Source of the DNA: JAEZDR01 sp039811185
GTDB taxonomy: Bacteria > Bacteroidota > Bacteroidia > Chitinophagales > Chitinophagaceae
DNA length: 64,000 bases
Direction of reading: 5' to 3'
NCBI GenBank assembly: GCA_039811185.1
Contig: JBDHYF010000005.1
Span: forward strand, 106,026-170,025
Below the pieces are notes generated by a model. It saw only the letters and a program-made list of their open reading frames with translations, was not told the origin of the DNA and made no database searches. Shown here piece after piece: positions 17,506 to 26,628 of the stretch. The translations under genes and the position numbers were made by a program. Each line of letters starts with the position of its first letter. Position 1 is the first letter of the stretch.

Positions 17506-19467
17506 ATGAAATCGAATATCTTATTTGTCTTTGCCCTGCTGCTACTTTTTAGCTGTAGAAAAAATTTCGATCAGAGCGCTGCTTCTCAAGCGCGGCCTGC
17601 TAATATTGAAATTAACGCTGTTAATATAAACAACCAACAATATCGTGTAAACGAGACGGAGAAGGGTGTTGTATTGCTGGAAAAGGCAAACAAGAACGGG
17701 AAGCTTTCTGCTGTTACCGTTGCGTCAAATTATATATATGAATTTATAGGTGGAATGAACGCACCCGCAGTATCGGGAAATGCAACCACTCCGGCGGCCC
17801 TCGCCGCTGCTTCTGTTCAGGGTGTGTCGGCTAAAGGTCCATCAACGATGTACGTTGGCTATCGCAGAAAAACCGGTTCTTTTGCCGGAGCTATTGAAGC
17901 GGTTTCTGTAGATGATAACGGCATTACACTGAAGCAGCAACTTGAGTTTCCGCATAGCGACATATACAGTTTAAGGGTGAAAGGAAATACCTTGTTTTTC
18001 AGTGGGGCGACTGATCTTTCCGTATACAGAGATTTATACAATGCCGCATTTGTTGGATACGTTCACCTCGATCCTTCCGGTAACATTGGCGAAGACGTGA
18101 ATGTTTTTTCAATTCCGGGCGATATCGCTTATGATGTAGATGTTTATGGCGACCGCTTGTTCGTAGCTACCGGTCCATCGCAGTTTACCGGACATTCGTC
18201 CAGCGCCCTCATTGCATTTAATCTTTTATCTCACACCATCGAGTCGTCGGCTCCACATCTCGACCTTCGTTCTGTTGCAGTGAACCAGCAGGGATATCCG
18301 CTGCTTGCAGTGCTTAGCGGTCAGAATGGACTACATACCTACGATGCGTCGAATAAAAATTATCAGCACTCGAAAATGCTGACGCCGGATATGCCTTATG
18401 CACAACGCAAAATTACTTTTTACGATAACATCTTTGTTGCCAACGGCCGCGACGGAATGAGCGTACTCGACGCTACTACAGGCAACGTAGTAGACAGGGT
18501 TGCAGTGCCATCGGCAGCGCCCTACGAAAATCCGGATTTACTGGCTTCTTTTTCGGTGGATAACGTTGGCGGAACGGATGTTTTAGTGGCGAATGGAAGC
18601 GCAGGCGTTTACTGGCTGAACAATACGAAACCGCTCGAGTTAAAAGGTACGCTGCGGTTAGACGAAATGATTGCTTTGGATGTAAAACATTTCGGCACTG
18701 GAATGGTGGTGGCCACAGAAGATGGCGTAAAACTTTTCAGCTTTAAAGGCAACGTCAGTTTTCCTGCAACCTGTGCCAATGCGCAACTTTACGATGGTGA
18801 CAAGGATTTTGTGCTACTCGAAAATCAAACGAAAACATATGGAGGCAACCTCGGTGTAGAAACATTCCATATAGCGGGAACTTATAAAAACTGCGGCAGC
18901 ATAGCAGCCTCCAAAAACTTTACGGTTACGTCTACCGGAAACATGGAAGTGTATGGTAACGTAATTCATGGTTACACAAACAGTACTTTTTATCTTTCTG
19001 TTGAGCCGGGTGGCGTGTTGAAGATCGACGGCGATCTGAAAATTTATGGCGATCTGATGCTAGAAGGAAACATTCAGTTTATCGGCGCCAACCGTAAGTT
19101 AACAGTGTATGGAAACGTGTACCGCACATCGGGCGGCACAGTTACCGGAAGCTATACCGACGTCCTTAACAAGATGGTTAATTCAAATATGGTTCATCTT
19201 CCGCTGAACGGCACAGATAAACATCCCACTACCTCTCAGGGCGTTCTTGCTTACCAACCCAAAACCGGCGCGGGCAAGATGATCAGCTTTCAGGCAATTT
19301 TTCCAAGAAACATGAACAATATGCGCACCATGTCGCTCCGGGAATGGGGTCAGGAAGTAATTAGAATTGAATATGCCGAGGCGTATGAAGGAAAAACTTT
19401 CCAGTACACCCGAGCAAACAACACGGTGGTAACCGGCATTTTTGGCGCGGCAATGAATTTCAATTAA
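17506..19467 (+). CDS. Large lipoprotein with beta-propeller-like repeats, function unknown
   Basis: This protein has about 653 residues. From ATG 17506 a lipoprotein signal peptide (MKSNILFVFALLLLFSC) ends at a lipobox Cys17 followed by RKNFD. The middle (about residues 120-420) reads as repeated strand units with ends like YDVDVYGDRLFVATGP and LVANGSAGVYWLNN, as in beta-propellers (WD or YncE-like). The C-terminal part (NLGVETFHIAGTYKNCGS through VYGNVIHGY and DLKIYGDLMLEG) is a ladder of short strands like a beta-helix. It should sit on the outer membrane. Binding partner is unknown. Tandem terminators follow its stop. Confidence 0.78.
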   Translation: MKSNILFVFALLLLFSCRKNFDQSAASQARPANIEINAVNINNQQYRVNETEKGVVLLEKANKNGKLSAVTVASNYIYEFIGGMNAPAVSGNATTPAALAAASVQGVSAKGPSTMYVGYRRKTGSFAGAIEAVSVDDNGITLKQQLEFPHSDIYSLRVKGNTLFFSGATDLSVYRDLYNAAFVGYVHLDPSGNIGEDVNVFSIPGDIAYDVDVYGDRLFVATGPSQFTGHSSSALIAFNLLSHTIESSAPHLDLRSVAVNQQGYPLLAVLSGQNGLHTYDASNKNYQHSKMLTPDMPYAQRKITFYDNIFVANGRDGMSVLDATTGNVVDRVAVPSAAPYENPDLLASFSVDNVGGTDVLVANGSAGVYWLNNTKPLELKGTLRLDEMIALDVKHFGTGMVVATEDGVKLFSFKGNVSFPATCANAQLYDGDKDFVLLENQTKTYGGNLGVETFHIAGTYKNCGSIAASKNFTVTSTGNMEVYGNVIHGYTNSTFYLSVEPGGVLKIDGDLKIYGDLMLEGNIQFIGANRKLTVYGNVYRTSGGTVTGSYTDVLNKMVNSNMVHLPLNGTDKHPTTSQGVLAYQPKTGAGKMISFQAIFPRNMNNMRTMSLREWGQEVIRIEYAEAYEGKTFQYTRANNTVVTGIFGAAMNFN

Positions 19468-19517
19468 CCTGAAGAAATCAGGTAATTTTTTTAAGGAGCC
19501 TTGTGCTCCTTTTTTTA
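19467..19517 (+). terminator. Tandem intrinsic terminators
   Basis: Two rho-independent hairpins lie back to back. ACCTGA/TCAGGT (19467-19483, overlapping the TAA) is followed by a T tract, then AAGGAGC/GCTCCTT (19493-19511) is followed by TTTTTT. They end the lipoprotein transcript. Confidence 0.8.
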
Positions 19518-19587
19518 TGCCGGTATTGAAAAGGAGGTTCCCGTCTGCCCAATTAACCGGTGGTGTTGGCGGGTGAACAGCCTTGAA

Positions 19588-19620
19588 ATAAAAAAAGCCA
19601 CCTTGTTTTCAAAGTGGCTT
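19588..19620 (-). terminator. Intrinsic terminator for ahcY
   Basis: The stem AAGCCAC/GTGGCTT (19595-19601 with 19614-19620) is read on the minus strand with a T tract from the A run at 19589-19594. It lies 18 bases after the ahcY stop. Confidence 0.85.
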
Positions 19621-19637
19621 AGTACTTATTACAATTT

Positions 19638-20963
19638 CTAATAACGATAGTGCTCTGCTTTAAAAGGACCTTCTTTGCTGATACCAAGATATTCGGATTG
19701 TGCTGCGGTTAATTCATCCAATTCAACCCCAATTTTCGATAAATGCAATCGCGCAACTTTCTCATCAAGATGTTTTGGAAGCACATACACTTTGTTCTCA
19801 TAGCTATCGTGGTTCGTCCACAACTCAATCTGCGCCAGCGTCTGATTGGTGAATGAGTTGCTCATCACAAAGCTGGGATGGCCTGTTGCACAACCGAGGT
19901 TCACCAAACGTCCTTCCGCTAATAGAATGATGTCTTTTCCGTTTACATTATAGATATCAACCTGTGGCTTAATGGTGTCTTTTGTGTTACCATAGTTGTC
20001 GTTCAACCAGGCAACATCAATTTCAATGTCGAAGTGGCCGATGTTACAAACAATGGCTTTGTCTTTCATTAATTGAAAATGTTCGCCGGTAATTAAATCC
20101 CGACAACCCGAAGCCGTTACTATAATGTCTGCCTCTTTCACCGCGTCAATCATCTTTTTCACTTCAAACCCATCCATTGCCGCCTGTAGCGCACAGATAG
20201 GGTCTATCTCCGTTACAATTACCCGGCATCCTGCTCCTGCAAGTGAAGCGGCCGATCCTTTACCCACATCGCCATAACCTCCCACAACAGCAACTTTTCC
20301 GGCAAGCATAATATCCGTTGCCCTTCTGATGGCATCTACCAACGATTCTTTACATCCATACTTATTATCGAATTTCGATTTGGTAACCGAGTCGTTTACG
20401 TTTATTGCAGGCATAGGCAGCGTGCCGTTGGCCATCCTTTCGTACAAACGATGTACGCCTGTAGTGGTTTCTTCCGAAATTCCTTTTACATGATGAGCAA
20501 GCTCAGGATATTTATCGAGCACCATATTCGTTAAGTCGCCGCCATCATCCAAAATCATGTTTAGCGGACGCTCTGCACTGCCAAAAAACAATGTTTGTTC
20601 AATACACCAATCGGCTTCTTCAATGGTTTGTCCTTTCCATGCAAACACACCAATGCCGGCGGCAGCCATAGCAGCCGCAGCATGATCCTGGGTAGAAAAA
20701 ATATTGCACGAGCTCCACTTCACCTCAGCACCCAGAGCTACAAGCGTTTCAATCAGCACTGCTGTTTGAATCGTCATGTGCAAACAACCGGCTATACGTG
20801 CGCCTTTTAAAGGTTGTGCAGCTCCGTACTCGGCGCGAAGGGCCATTAATCCCGGCATTTCGGCTTCAGCAAGCCGAATTTCTTTCCGGCCCCAATCGGC
20901 TAAGCTGATGTCCTTTACCTTATAGGCAAGGGAAAAATCTATTTTTTGATTCGCTACAGACAT
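19638..20963 (-). CDS. ahcY: Adenosylhomocysteinase
   Basis: This 441-residue cytosolic tetramer hydrolyses S-adenosylhomocysteine to adenosine and homocysteine, with bound NAD. GARIAGCLHMTIQTAVLIET lies near residues 55-75, EETTTGVHRLYER near 165, and the NAD motif VVGGYGDVGKGSA near 232. GHFDIEIDVAWL and the C-terminal FKAEHYRY complete the family pattern; that Lys-rich and Tyr end reaches across to a neighbour's NAD site. Length matches the family. The promoter box TACCTTTG is upstream, and the Lrp-type regulator gene is divergent, so it could control ahcY, but no operator is visible. Confidence 0.97.
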   Translation of the reverse strand: MSVANQKIDFSLAYKVKDISLADWGRKEIRLAEAEMPGLMALRAEYGAAQPLKGARIAGCLHMTIQTAVLIETLVALGAEVKWSSCNIFSTQDHAAAAMAAAGIGVFAWKGQTIEEADWCIEQTLFFGSAERPLNMILDDGGDLTNMVLDKYPELAHHVKGISEETTTGVHRLYERMANGTLPMPAINVNDSVTKSKFDNKYGCKESLVDAIRRATDIMLAGKVAVVGGYGDVGKGSAASLAGAGCRVIVTEIDPICALQAAMDGFEVKKMIDAVKEADIIVTASGCRDLITGEHFQLMKDKAIVCNIGHFDIEIDVAWLNDNYGNTKDTIKPQVDIYNVNGKDIILLAEGRLVNLGCATGHPSFVMSNSFTNQTLAQIELWTNHDSYENKVYVLPKHLDEKVARLHLSKIGVELDELTAAQSEYLGISKEGPFKAEHYRY

Positions 20964-20980
20964 AGTAAAAATTTAGTCTG

Positions 20981-20988
20981 CAAAGGTA
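20981..20988 (-). promoter_or_regulatory. Bacteroidota -7 promoter box for ahcY
   Basis: The minus strand reads TACCTTTG, a full TAnnTTTG match, 17 bases upstream of the start codon. Confidence 0.6.
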
Positions 20989-21078
20989 AGGGCTTGGAAT
21001 AAAACAATTCCTTAATATAGAAATTCAGGAAAAAGTATTTGCATTTGCCTTAACTTTAGAAAAATTATCTTCCGCGTT

Positions 21079-21576
21079 ATGTCCAAACGAATTGAAAAAG
21101 AGAATTTATCTCCCGACCCAGTGCTCGACGCGCTTGATATGCAAATCTTAAAACTGTTGCAGGAAAATGCACGAATGACTGTGCGGGAAATTTCAGAAAG
21201 AATACACCTTAGCACCACTCCGGTTTATGAACGGATTAAGCGAATGGAAAGGGCCGACATCATTCAACAATACACCACCATATTGAATGCAGATAAAGTA
21301 AAGAAAGGACTGATGGTTATTTGTTATGTAAGCCTCCGCGAACACAGCAAACTAAGCGGATCGAAGTTTATAAAAGCGGTTCAGAAAATGAATGAGGTAA
21401 TTGAATGCTATAATATTTCAGGGCAATACGATTTTATGCTGAAGGTGGTTGCAGAAAATATGAACGATTACTACAGCTTTCATGTAAATAAATTAAGCGA
21501 GATAGAAAACATCGGTCACATTGAAAGCACTTTTGTAATGGGTGTGTTGAAGGATAGCAGGCGGCTGGTGTGGTAA
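21079..21576 (+). CDS. Lrp/AsnC-family transcriptional regulator
   Basis: In this 165-residue protein an N-terminal winged HTH (about residues 18-70: LDMQILKLLQENARMTVREI, then STTPVYERIKRMERADII) precedes the RAM/AsnC ligand-binding domain with YNISGQYDFMLKVVAEN near 115-130. Such octameric proteins sense amino acids or related metabolites. The gene is divergent from ahcY, which suggests but does not prove a link to methionine or one-carbon metabolism. A weak -7-like TAACTTTA lies at 21051-21058. Confidence 0.93.
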   Translation: MSKRIEKENLSPDPVLDALDMQILKLLQENARMTVREISERIHLSTTPVYERIKRMERADIIQQYTTILNADKVKKGLMVICYVSLREHSKLSGSKFIKAVQKMNEVIECYNISGQYDFMLKVVAENMNDYYSFHVNKLSEIENIGHIESTFVMGVLKDSRRLVW

Positions 21577-21733
21577 TGAGCAACGCCAAGCAAATGTTGG
21601 AAGCGGCGGATGAAAGATTTATGGTTTTACTGCATTTTCGTTGACATCTGTTTTACAAATTTTATTTGAAATTTATGTGAGATTATTTCCACCGGTGTGT
21701 ATAAGCGGTTGGCGCGGTCGTTTAACATTCTTT

Positions 21734-21741
21734 TAAATTTG
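21734..21741 (+). promoter_or_regulatory. Promoter of phoH-like gene (-33 TTG, -7 TAAATTTG)
   Basis: TAAATTTG is an exact -7 box. A TTGG at 21709-21712 stands 21 bases upstream, near the usual -33 spacing. The leader to the TTG start at 21798 would be about 50 bases. Confidence 0.55.
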
Positions 21742-21797
21742 GAACAGTAGTTGAATTTCCACGAAGAATGAATCTTTAATTATTAAAACCTTTAGAC

Positions 21798-22796
21798 TTG
21801 ACAGACATTATCATCAATTTAGAATCCATCAATCCGATCGAGTTTTTTGGTGTTAACAACAGAAAGCTCGATTTGCTGAAGAAGAAATTTCCGTTATTAA
21901 AAATCCTTTCCCGCGGCACACAAATTAAGCTTAGCGGTGCGCCCGAGCACATAGAAAGTGCAAAGGAAAAAATTAATTTAATTGTTCAGTATATGGAACG
22001 CAACGGCGACTTAAGCGAAAACTATTTCGAACAGATTTTAGGCGGCGACGATGCGGAAACACGCGATTATTTTATTGACAAGAATCCGAACGATGTGTTG
22101 GTATTTGGTCCTAACGGAAAGACGGTAAGGGCGCGGACGGCAAACCAGAAAAAGCTGGTGAAGGCGGTAGAAAAAAACGACATTGTTTTTGCAATAGGGC
22201 CGGCAGGAACGGGAAAAACATATACCGCCGTAGCAATGGCCGTGCGGGCTTTAAAGAACAAACAGGTGAAAAAGATTATTTTAACACGTCCCGCAGTTGA
22301 GGCCGGTGAAAGCCTCGGATTTTTACCGGGCGATTTAAAAGAAAAAATCGATCCCTACCTACGGCCATTATACGATGCGCTCGATGATATGATTCCGGCA
22401 GACAAGCTCGGCTATTATATGAGCACAAGAACGATAGAAATTGCGCCGCTTGCGTACATGCGCGGTCGTACGCTCGACAATGCTTTTATTATTCTTGATG
22501 AGGCGCAGAATGCAAACGATCTTCAGCTTAAAATGTTTTTAACGCGGATTGGGGCCCATGCCAAAGCAATCATTACCGGCGATCCCACTCAGGTGGATTT
22601 ACCCCGCAACCAGCGCAGCGGCCTCCAAAAGGCGCACAGAATCTTAAGAAACATTGATGGCATTGGTCACATTGAATTGGATGAGGAAGATGTAGTGCGC
22701 CATAAACTGGTGAAGGCCATTATTAAAGCTTACGATAAAGAAAAAGATAAGGAAGAGCGCCATCCTGATGAAATCAGACCGAACACCAAAAGCTAA
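21798..22796 (+). CDS. phoH: PhoH-family ATPase
   Basis: This 332-residue cytosolic protein has an N-terminal KH-like segment (GTQIKLSGAPEHIESAKEKI near residues 40-58) and a P-loop ATPase (FAIGPAGTGKTYTAVAMAV near 132-150). Walker B-like FIILDEAQNA follows near 230, with KAIITGDPTQVDLPR beyond it. PhoH proteins are RNA-associated ATPases, in some bacteria linked to ribosome or RNA quality control; activity here is inferred. The start is TTG (TTG ACA GAC), supported by the promoter. A terminator follows directly. Confidence 0.93.
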   Translation: MTDIIINLESINPIEFFGVNNRKLDLLKKKFPLLKILSRGTQIKLSGAPEHIESAKEKINLIVQYMERNGDLSENYFEQILGGDDAETRDYFIDKNPNDVLVFGPNGKTVRARTANQKKLVKAVEKNDIVFAIGPAGTGKTYTAVAMAVRALKNKQVKKIILTRPAVEAGESLGFLPGDLKEKIDPYLRPLYDALDDMIPADKLGYYMSTRTIEIAPLAYMRGRTLDNAFIILDEAQNANDLQLKMFLTRIGAHAKAIITGDPTQVDLPRNQRSGLQKAHRILRNIDGIGHIELDEEDVVRHKLVKAIIKAYDKEKDKEERHPDEIRPNTKS

Positions 22797-22802
22797 AACC
22801 AG

Positions 22803-22825
22803 CCGTCAGCAATGACGGTTTTTTT
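22803..22825 (+). terminator. Intrinsic terminator after phoH
   Basis: CCGTCA, loop GCAA, TGACGG, then seven T. It starts 7 bases after the phoH stop codon. Confidence 0.85.
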
Positions 22826-22842
22826 GTCCTAACAGTTCTTCG

Positions 22843-24543
22843 TCACCATCCGGCGGCGGAATCGTCGCCTCTTTTATCCGCTACTGCTTTCAAACTGCCG
22901 TTGCTCAAAAACAGAATAAGTTCCACTCTGCCGATGGAAGGTTTATGCGTTATTGTATATCCCATATTTTTTAAAGCGAAAATGGAAGCGTCGGAAAATC
23001 CCTCCTCCGCAAAAACCTCGTCGGGCAACCACTGATGATGAAACCGCGGAAGGTTAACTGCGTCTTCTGCGCTTAATCCAAATTCAATCATGTTCAGCAC
23101 CACCTGATAAACCGACGTAGGGATGGTGGTGCCGCCCGGCGAGCCCACCACTAAGTAGGGTTTATTGTTTTTTAAAACGATGGTTGGCGTCATCGAGCTG
23201 AGCATGCGTTTGCCCGCCGCGATGGCGTTGGCCTTGCCGCCCACGGCTCCGTACAAATTGGGTACGCCCGGCTTCACGCTAAAGTCGTCCATCTCATTAT
23301 TCAGCAAAAAGCCTGCTCCGCCCACAACCGTTCTGCCGCCGTACGAAGCATTCAGCGTGGTGGTTATGGAAACGGCATTACCATCTTTATCCGCAATGCT
23401 GATGTGGGTAGTTTCTTCACTTTCTTTTTTTGTGAGACCGGGTTTTACCGCACTGCTTTTTCCGGCCGTTCCTACAGGAATGCCGGCACTTCTTTTTTGC
23501 AGGTATAGCGAATCTGACAGGGCTTGTACGGGAACGGATACAAAGTCAGGGTCGCCCATATAAGCTGCGCGGTCCGCAAAGGCCAGCCGTTCGGTTTCAA
23601 TCATCCGCTGCATGGCGTTTGGGTGATGCACGCCCCATTTTCCAATTTGCACCGGTTCGGTCATCTTCATCATTTGTTGAAGCAGCAGCCCGCCGCTGCT
23701 CGGCATTGGCATGGATACCACCTGGTATTCCTTATAAGTGAACGTTTGTGGACTACGCCAGCGGGCCTTATAGTGCTTTAAATCGTTTCCCGTAATCACT
23801 CCGCCACCTCTTTTCATTTCAGCAACAAGAAGGCGGGCGGTTTCACCTCCATAAAATCCGGCTGCTCCTTTGTTTAAGATCCGCAGGAGCGTTGCCGCCA
23901 GTTCTTTTTGCACTAATGTGTCGCCTGCTTTCCAGGTTGTTTCTTTTACAAAGGCGGTTGGCCGGGTGTTATATTTTAAAAAGTCGTTCCGGTAAGTATT
24001 GAGCTGGCCTGCTTCATTTTCGGTGAGTGAAAATCCGTTTTCGGCAAGCGCAATGGCAGGCGCCATCAGGGTTTTAAGCGGAAGCTTGGCGTAAGGCAGC
24101 GTTTCAAAAATGCCGGCTACTGTTCCGGGAACGCCGGCGGATAAATGGCCATTAAGGCTTTTGCCGGGCACTACATTTCCCATCGTGTCGAGGTACATAT
24201 CGGCGTGTGCTGAAGCGGGCGCTGTTTCCCGGAAGTCGAGCGCAAGCTGTTTCCCATCTGCTGTGCAGGCAACCATAAATCCGCCTCCGCCAAGGTTTCC
24301 TGCGCCGGGATATACCACCGCTAATGCAAACTGTGTAGCAATGGCCGCATCAAAAGCGTTTCCGTCCTGCTGCATTACCCACAGCCCTGCAAGGCTGGCG
24401 AGCGGATGTGCAGACACGACTGCGCCGTTTTTTGCCGTGATGCTTTTGTCGGTTGTGTAACGATAAAAATCCGTGAAGGATTTTTTTGGCTTAACGGCTG
24501 TGCAGGAGAAAAAGATTAGAGAAATGATAACGAGGTAGCGCAT
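22843..24543 (-). CDS. ggt: Gamma-glutamyltransferase (lipoprotein form)
   Basis: This is an enzyme of about 566 residues that cleaves gamma-glutamyl bonds of glutathione and peptides. ATG 24543 is chosen: it gives a lipoprotein signal (MRYLVIISLIFFSC) and sits right after a -7 box; the open frame runs 97 codons further back through non-coding-looking sequence. The nucleophile region is SEETTHISIADKDGN near 374-388, with Thr in TTH starting the small subunit after self-cleavage. Also seen are DAFDAAIATQFALAVVYPGAG-type residues near 60-80, GGRTVVGGAGFLLNNEMDDF, and MTPTIVLKNNKP. It likely acts in the periplasm. Confidence 0.93.
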   Translation of the reverse strand: MRYLVIISLIFFSCTAVKPKKSFTDFYRYTTDKSITAKNGAVVSAHPLASLAGLWVMQQDGNAFDAAIATQFALAVVYPGAGNLGGGGFMVACTADGKQLALDFRETAPASAHADMYLDTMGNVVPGKSLNGHLSAGVPGTVAGIFETLPYAKLPLKTLMAPAIALAENGFSLTENEAGQLNTYRNDFLKYNTRPTAFVKETTWKAGDTLVQKELAATLLRILNKGAAGFYGGETARLLVAEMKRGGGVITGNDLKHYKARWRSPQTFTYKEYQVVSMPMPSSGGLLLQQMMKMTEPVQIGKWGVHHPNAMQRMIETERLAFADRAAYMGDPDFVSVPVQALSDSLYLQKRSAGIPVGTAGKSSAVKPGLTKKESEETTHISIADKDGNAVSITTTLNASYGGRTVVGGAGFLLNNEMDDFSVKPGVPNLYGAVGGKANAIAAGKRMLSSMTPTIVLKNNKPYLVVGSPGGTTIPTSVYQVVLNMIEFGLSAEDAVNLPRFHHQWLPDEVFAEEGFSDASIFALKNMGYTITHKPSIGRVELILFLSNGSLKAVADKRGDDSAAGW

Positions 24544-24559
24544 ATTCAACGTTGTTGTG

Positions 24560-24567
24560 CAAACATA
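24560..24567 (-). promoter_or_regulatory. Bacteroidota -7 promoter box for ggt
   Basis: The minus strand reads TATGTTTG, an exact TAnnTTTG, 16 bases upstream of ATG 24543. It supports that start. Confidence 0.55.
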
Positions 24568-24917
24568 AACGTTCAGAAGAATGTATGCCAATCGGACCTG
24601 AATGTAATGCAGGCGGCAACAACTTCTATAAACCTTTCCTGCCTTTCGCAATTTGCACTGCGGCGGTTCAGGAGCAGGGTGCTGTGCCCGGCAAACTGCC
24701 CGCGTGAGTGATAGCAGCGGAAAGCCCGCAGCACACACAAAGTGTGGGCGAGGACTTGCAGCGAATAGCACGACCCCGGTGAGGCCGACGCCCTTAAAGC
24801 ACGACGGGTAAGCCCGAACCGGGGGCACGCCCAAATTAAACCTTAAAGCCCTGTTTATCTATGAGGTAGAACAGTAAAAAAAATGATTGGGAAACTAACA
24901 ATTGTAAGCATAACTCC

Positions 24918-24925
24918 TATTTTTG
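24918..24925 (+). promoter_or_regulatory. Bacteroidota -7 promoter box for pckA
   Basis: TATTTTTG matches TAnnTTTG, 26 bases before the ATG. No clear -33 TTTG at the usual distance. Confidence 0.55.
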
Positions 24926-24951
24926 CAATCTGTTTAACGAAATAGTCAACA

Positions 24952-26559
24952 ATGTCAATTCCAAAAACCAATATGATTTCATCAAGCCAAATTTTGAAGG
25001 AAGGATTGTCACAGTCAGTGAACATCCATTACCAACTGTCGCCCGAAGAGCTTTCGCAGCAGACAGTGGAAAGAAAACAAGGTGAACTTGCCGACAACGG
25101 TGCGCTCTGTGTTAGAACCGGAGAGTTTACAGGCCGCAGCCCGCAGGACAAGTTTACGGTGAAAGACGAAATCACTGAAAACGCAGTGAACTGGAACAAC
25201 TTTAATATTGCTATTGACCAAAAATATTTTGACCAGCTTAAGAAAAAAGTGCTCGATTACCTCGGCTCGAAAGAAGAAGTTTGGGTAAGAGATGCCTATG
25301 CCTGTTCGCATCCCGACTACCGCATCAACATCCGGGTGATAAACGAAAATCCCTGGAGCAACCTTTTTGCTTATAACATGTTCCTTCGTCCGGAGTCTGC
25401 TGAGCTTGCCAACTTTACACCCGACTGGCACATTATACAGGCGCCCGGCTTTATGGCCGATCCGGCCGTTGACGGCACCCGCCAACACAATTTTGCCATT
25501 GTATCTTTTAAAGAGAAAACCATCTTAATTGGCGGCACAGGCTATACCGGCGAAATGAAAAAAGGAATTTTCTCTGTACTGAATTTTATATTGCCGCACG
25601 ACAAAAATGTCTTAAGCATGCACTGTTCGGCTAACGTTGGCAAAGCGGGCGATGTTGCCGTTTTCTTTGGCTTGAGCGGAACGGGCAAAACCACCTTAAG
25701 CACCGATCCAAACCGGAAGCTGATCGGCGACGACGAGCACGGATGGTCGAACGACGCGGTGTTTAATTTTGAAGGCGGGTGCTATGCAAAAACCATAGAC
25801 CTGAGCGCCGAGAAAGAACCCGAAATTTTTAACGCTATTAAAGCCGGCGCCATAGTGGAAAATACCACTTTCATTCCCGGCACCAACACGATTGATTACG
25901 AGAGTTCCGAAATTACCGAGAACACCAGGGTAAGCTATCCGCTTGAGCACATACAAAACAGGTTACAGCCAAGCGTGGCCGGCCTTCCAAAAAACATATT
26001 CTTTTTAACCTGCGATGCGTCGGGTGTATTTCCGCCCATCAGCCGGTTAAATGCAGGGCAGGCCATGTATCAGTTCATCAGTGGTTATACCGCAAAAGTA
26101 GCGGGTACTGAAGCCGGTGTTACAGAGCCCAAACTCACTTTCAGCGCGTGTTTTGGCGCTCCCTTCCTTCCTTTGCATCCCGGCAAATACGCTGAAATGC
26201 TTGGAAAAAAGATGGACGAAAACAAAGTGAACGTTTGGATGGTGAACACAGGCTGGAGCGGAGGCCCTTACGGCGTAGGTAAGCGGATGAGCCTGAAGTA
26301 CACACGAGCCATGATTACGGCTGCTTTAAACGGCGAACTGGACAATGTAGAGTTGGAACTACATCCCGTTTTTGGAATGCTGATGCCGAAAAGCTGCCCG
26401 AATGTGCCGGCAGAAATTTTAAACCCCCGCAATACCTGGGATGATAAAGCGGCCTACGACGAAAAAGCAAAAGACCTTGCGCAGCAGTTTATTAAAAACT
26501 TCGAGAAATATGCAAAGGGAGTAAGCCAGGAAATACTTGATGCCGCGCCAAAACCGTAA
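24952..26559 (+). CDS. pckA: Phosphoenolpyruvate carboxykinase (ATP)
   Basis: The 535 residues match the usual length of about 530-540. Converts oxaloacetate and ATP to phosphoenolpyruvate, the first gluconeogenic step. RTGEFTGRSPQDKFTVKD lies near residue 52 and IQAPGFMADPAVDG near 165. The kinase-1a P-loop FGLSGTGKTTLSTDPN is near 240, with GDDEHGWSNDAVFNFEGG and LTCDASGVFPPISRL beyond it. The C-terminus has NTGWSGGPYGVGKRMSL. It starts at ATG 24952; an internal Met at residue 8 is also possible. It is monocistronic, bounded by its own promoter and terminator. Confidence 0.97.
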   Translation: MSIPKTNMISSSQILKEGLSQSVNIHYQLSPEELSQQTVERKQGELADNGALCVRTGEFTGRSPQDKFTVKDEITENAVNWNNFNIAIDQKYFDQLKKKVLDYLGSKEEVWVRDAYACSHPDYRINIRVINENPWSNLFAYNMFLRPESAELANFTPDWHIIQAPGFMADPAVDGTRQHNFAIVSFKEKTILIGGTGYTGEMKKGIFSVLNFILPHDKNVLSMHCSANVGKAGDVAVFFGLSGTGKTTLSTDPNRKLIGDDEHGWSNDAVFNFEGGCYAKTIDLSAEKEPEIFNAIKAGAIVENTTFIPGTNTIDYESSEITENTRVSYPLEHIQNRLQPSVAGLPKNIFFLTCDASGVFPPISRLNAGQAMYQFISGYTAKVAGTEAGVTEPKLTFSACFGAPFLPLHPGKYAEMLGKKMDENKVNVWMVNTGWSGGPYGVGKRMSLKYTRAMITAALNGELDNVELELHPVFGMLMPKSCPNVPAEILNPRNTWDDKAAYDEKAKDLAQQFIKNFEKYAKGVSQEILDAAPKP

Positions 26560-26593
26560 ACCAGCTTCAGGGAAGAAGTGTTGATATCATCAA

Positions 26594-26628
26594 AAAGGCT
26601 GCTGAAAAAGCGGCCTTTGATTTTTTTT
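26594..26628 (+). terminator. Intrinsic terminator after pckA
   Basis: A 9-bp stem AAAGGCTGC/GCGGCCTTT (one G-U pair) with loop TGAAAAA is followed by an eight-T run. Confidence 0.85.

Larger units (their letters stand above)
24544..24951. other. 408-bp intergenic region between ggt and pckA with GC-rich structured segment
   Basis: No gene is recognised here. Promoter boxes for ggt and pckA are at its two ends. The middle, about 24640-24850, is much richer in G and C than the flanks and full of inverted repeats. Stem CCCCGGT (24774-24780) pairs with ACCGGGG (24818-24824), enclosing a hairpin CGGG-TAAG-CCCG at 24805-24816. GCACAC...GTGTG forms another hairpin near 24730-24746, and the word CCTTAAAGC occurs twice (24792-24800 and 24841-24849). 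It could be a small structured RNA or a repeat element. The minus strand stays open as an extension of ggt, but nothing shows it is translated. Confidence 0.5.

Noticed and set aside
19521..19590. Possible small gene between the lipoprotein terminators and the ahcY terminator
   Set aside because: Only about 70 bases, with no start plus frame that looks coding.
24543..24834. 97-codon N-terminal extension of ggt on the minus strand
   Set aside because: It lacks family similarity and runs through hairpin-rich sequence. A signal peptide begins exactly at ATG 24543, which also follows a -7 box.
24650..24850. RNase P RNA, tmRNA or tRNA in the GC-rich region
   Set aside because: None of the conserved words of those RNAs, and no tRNA cloverleaf or CCA end, can be found.
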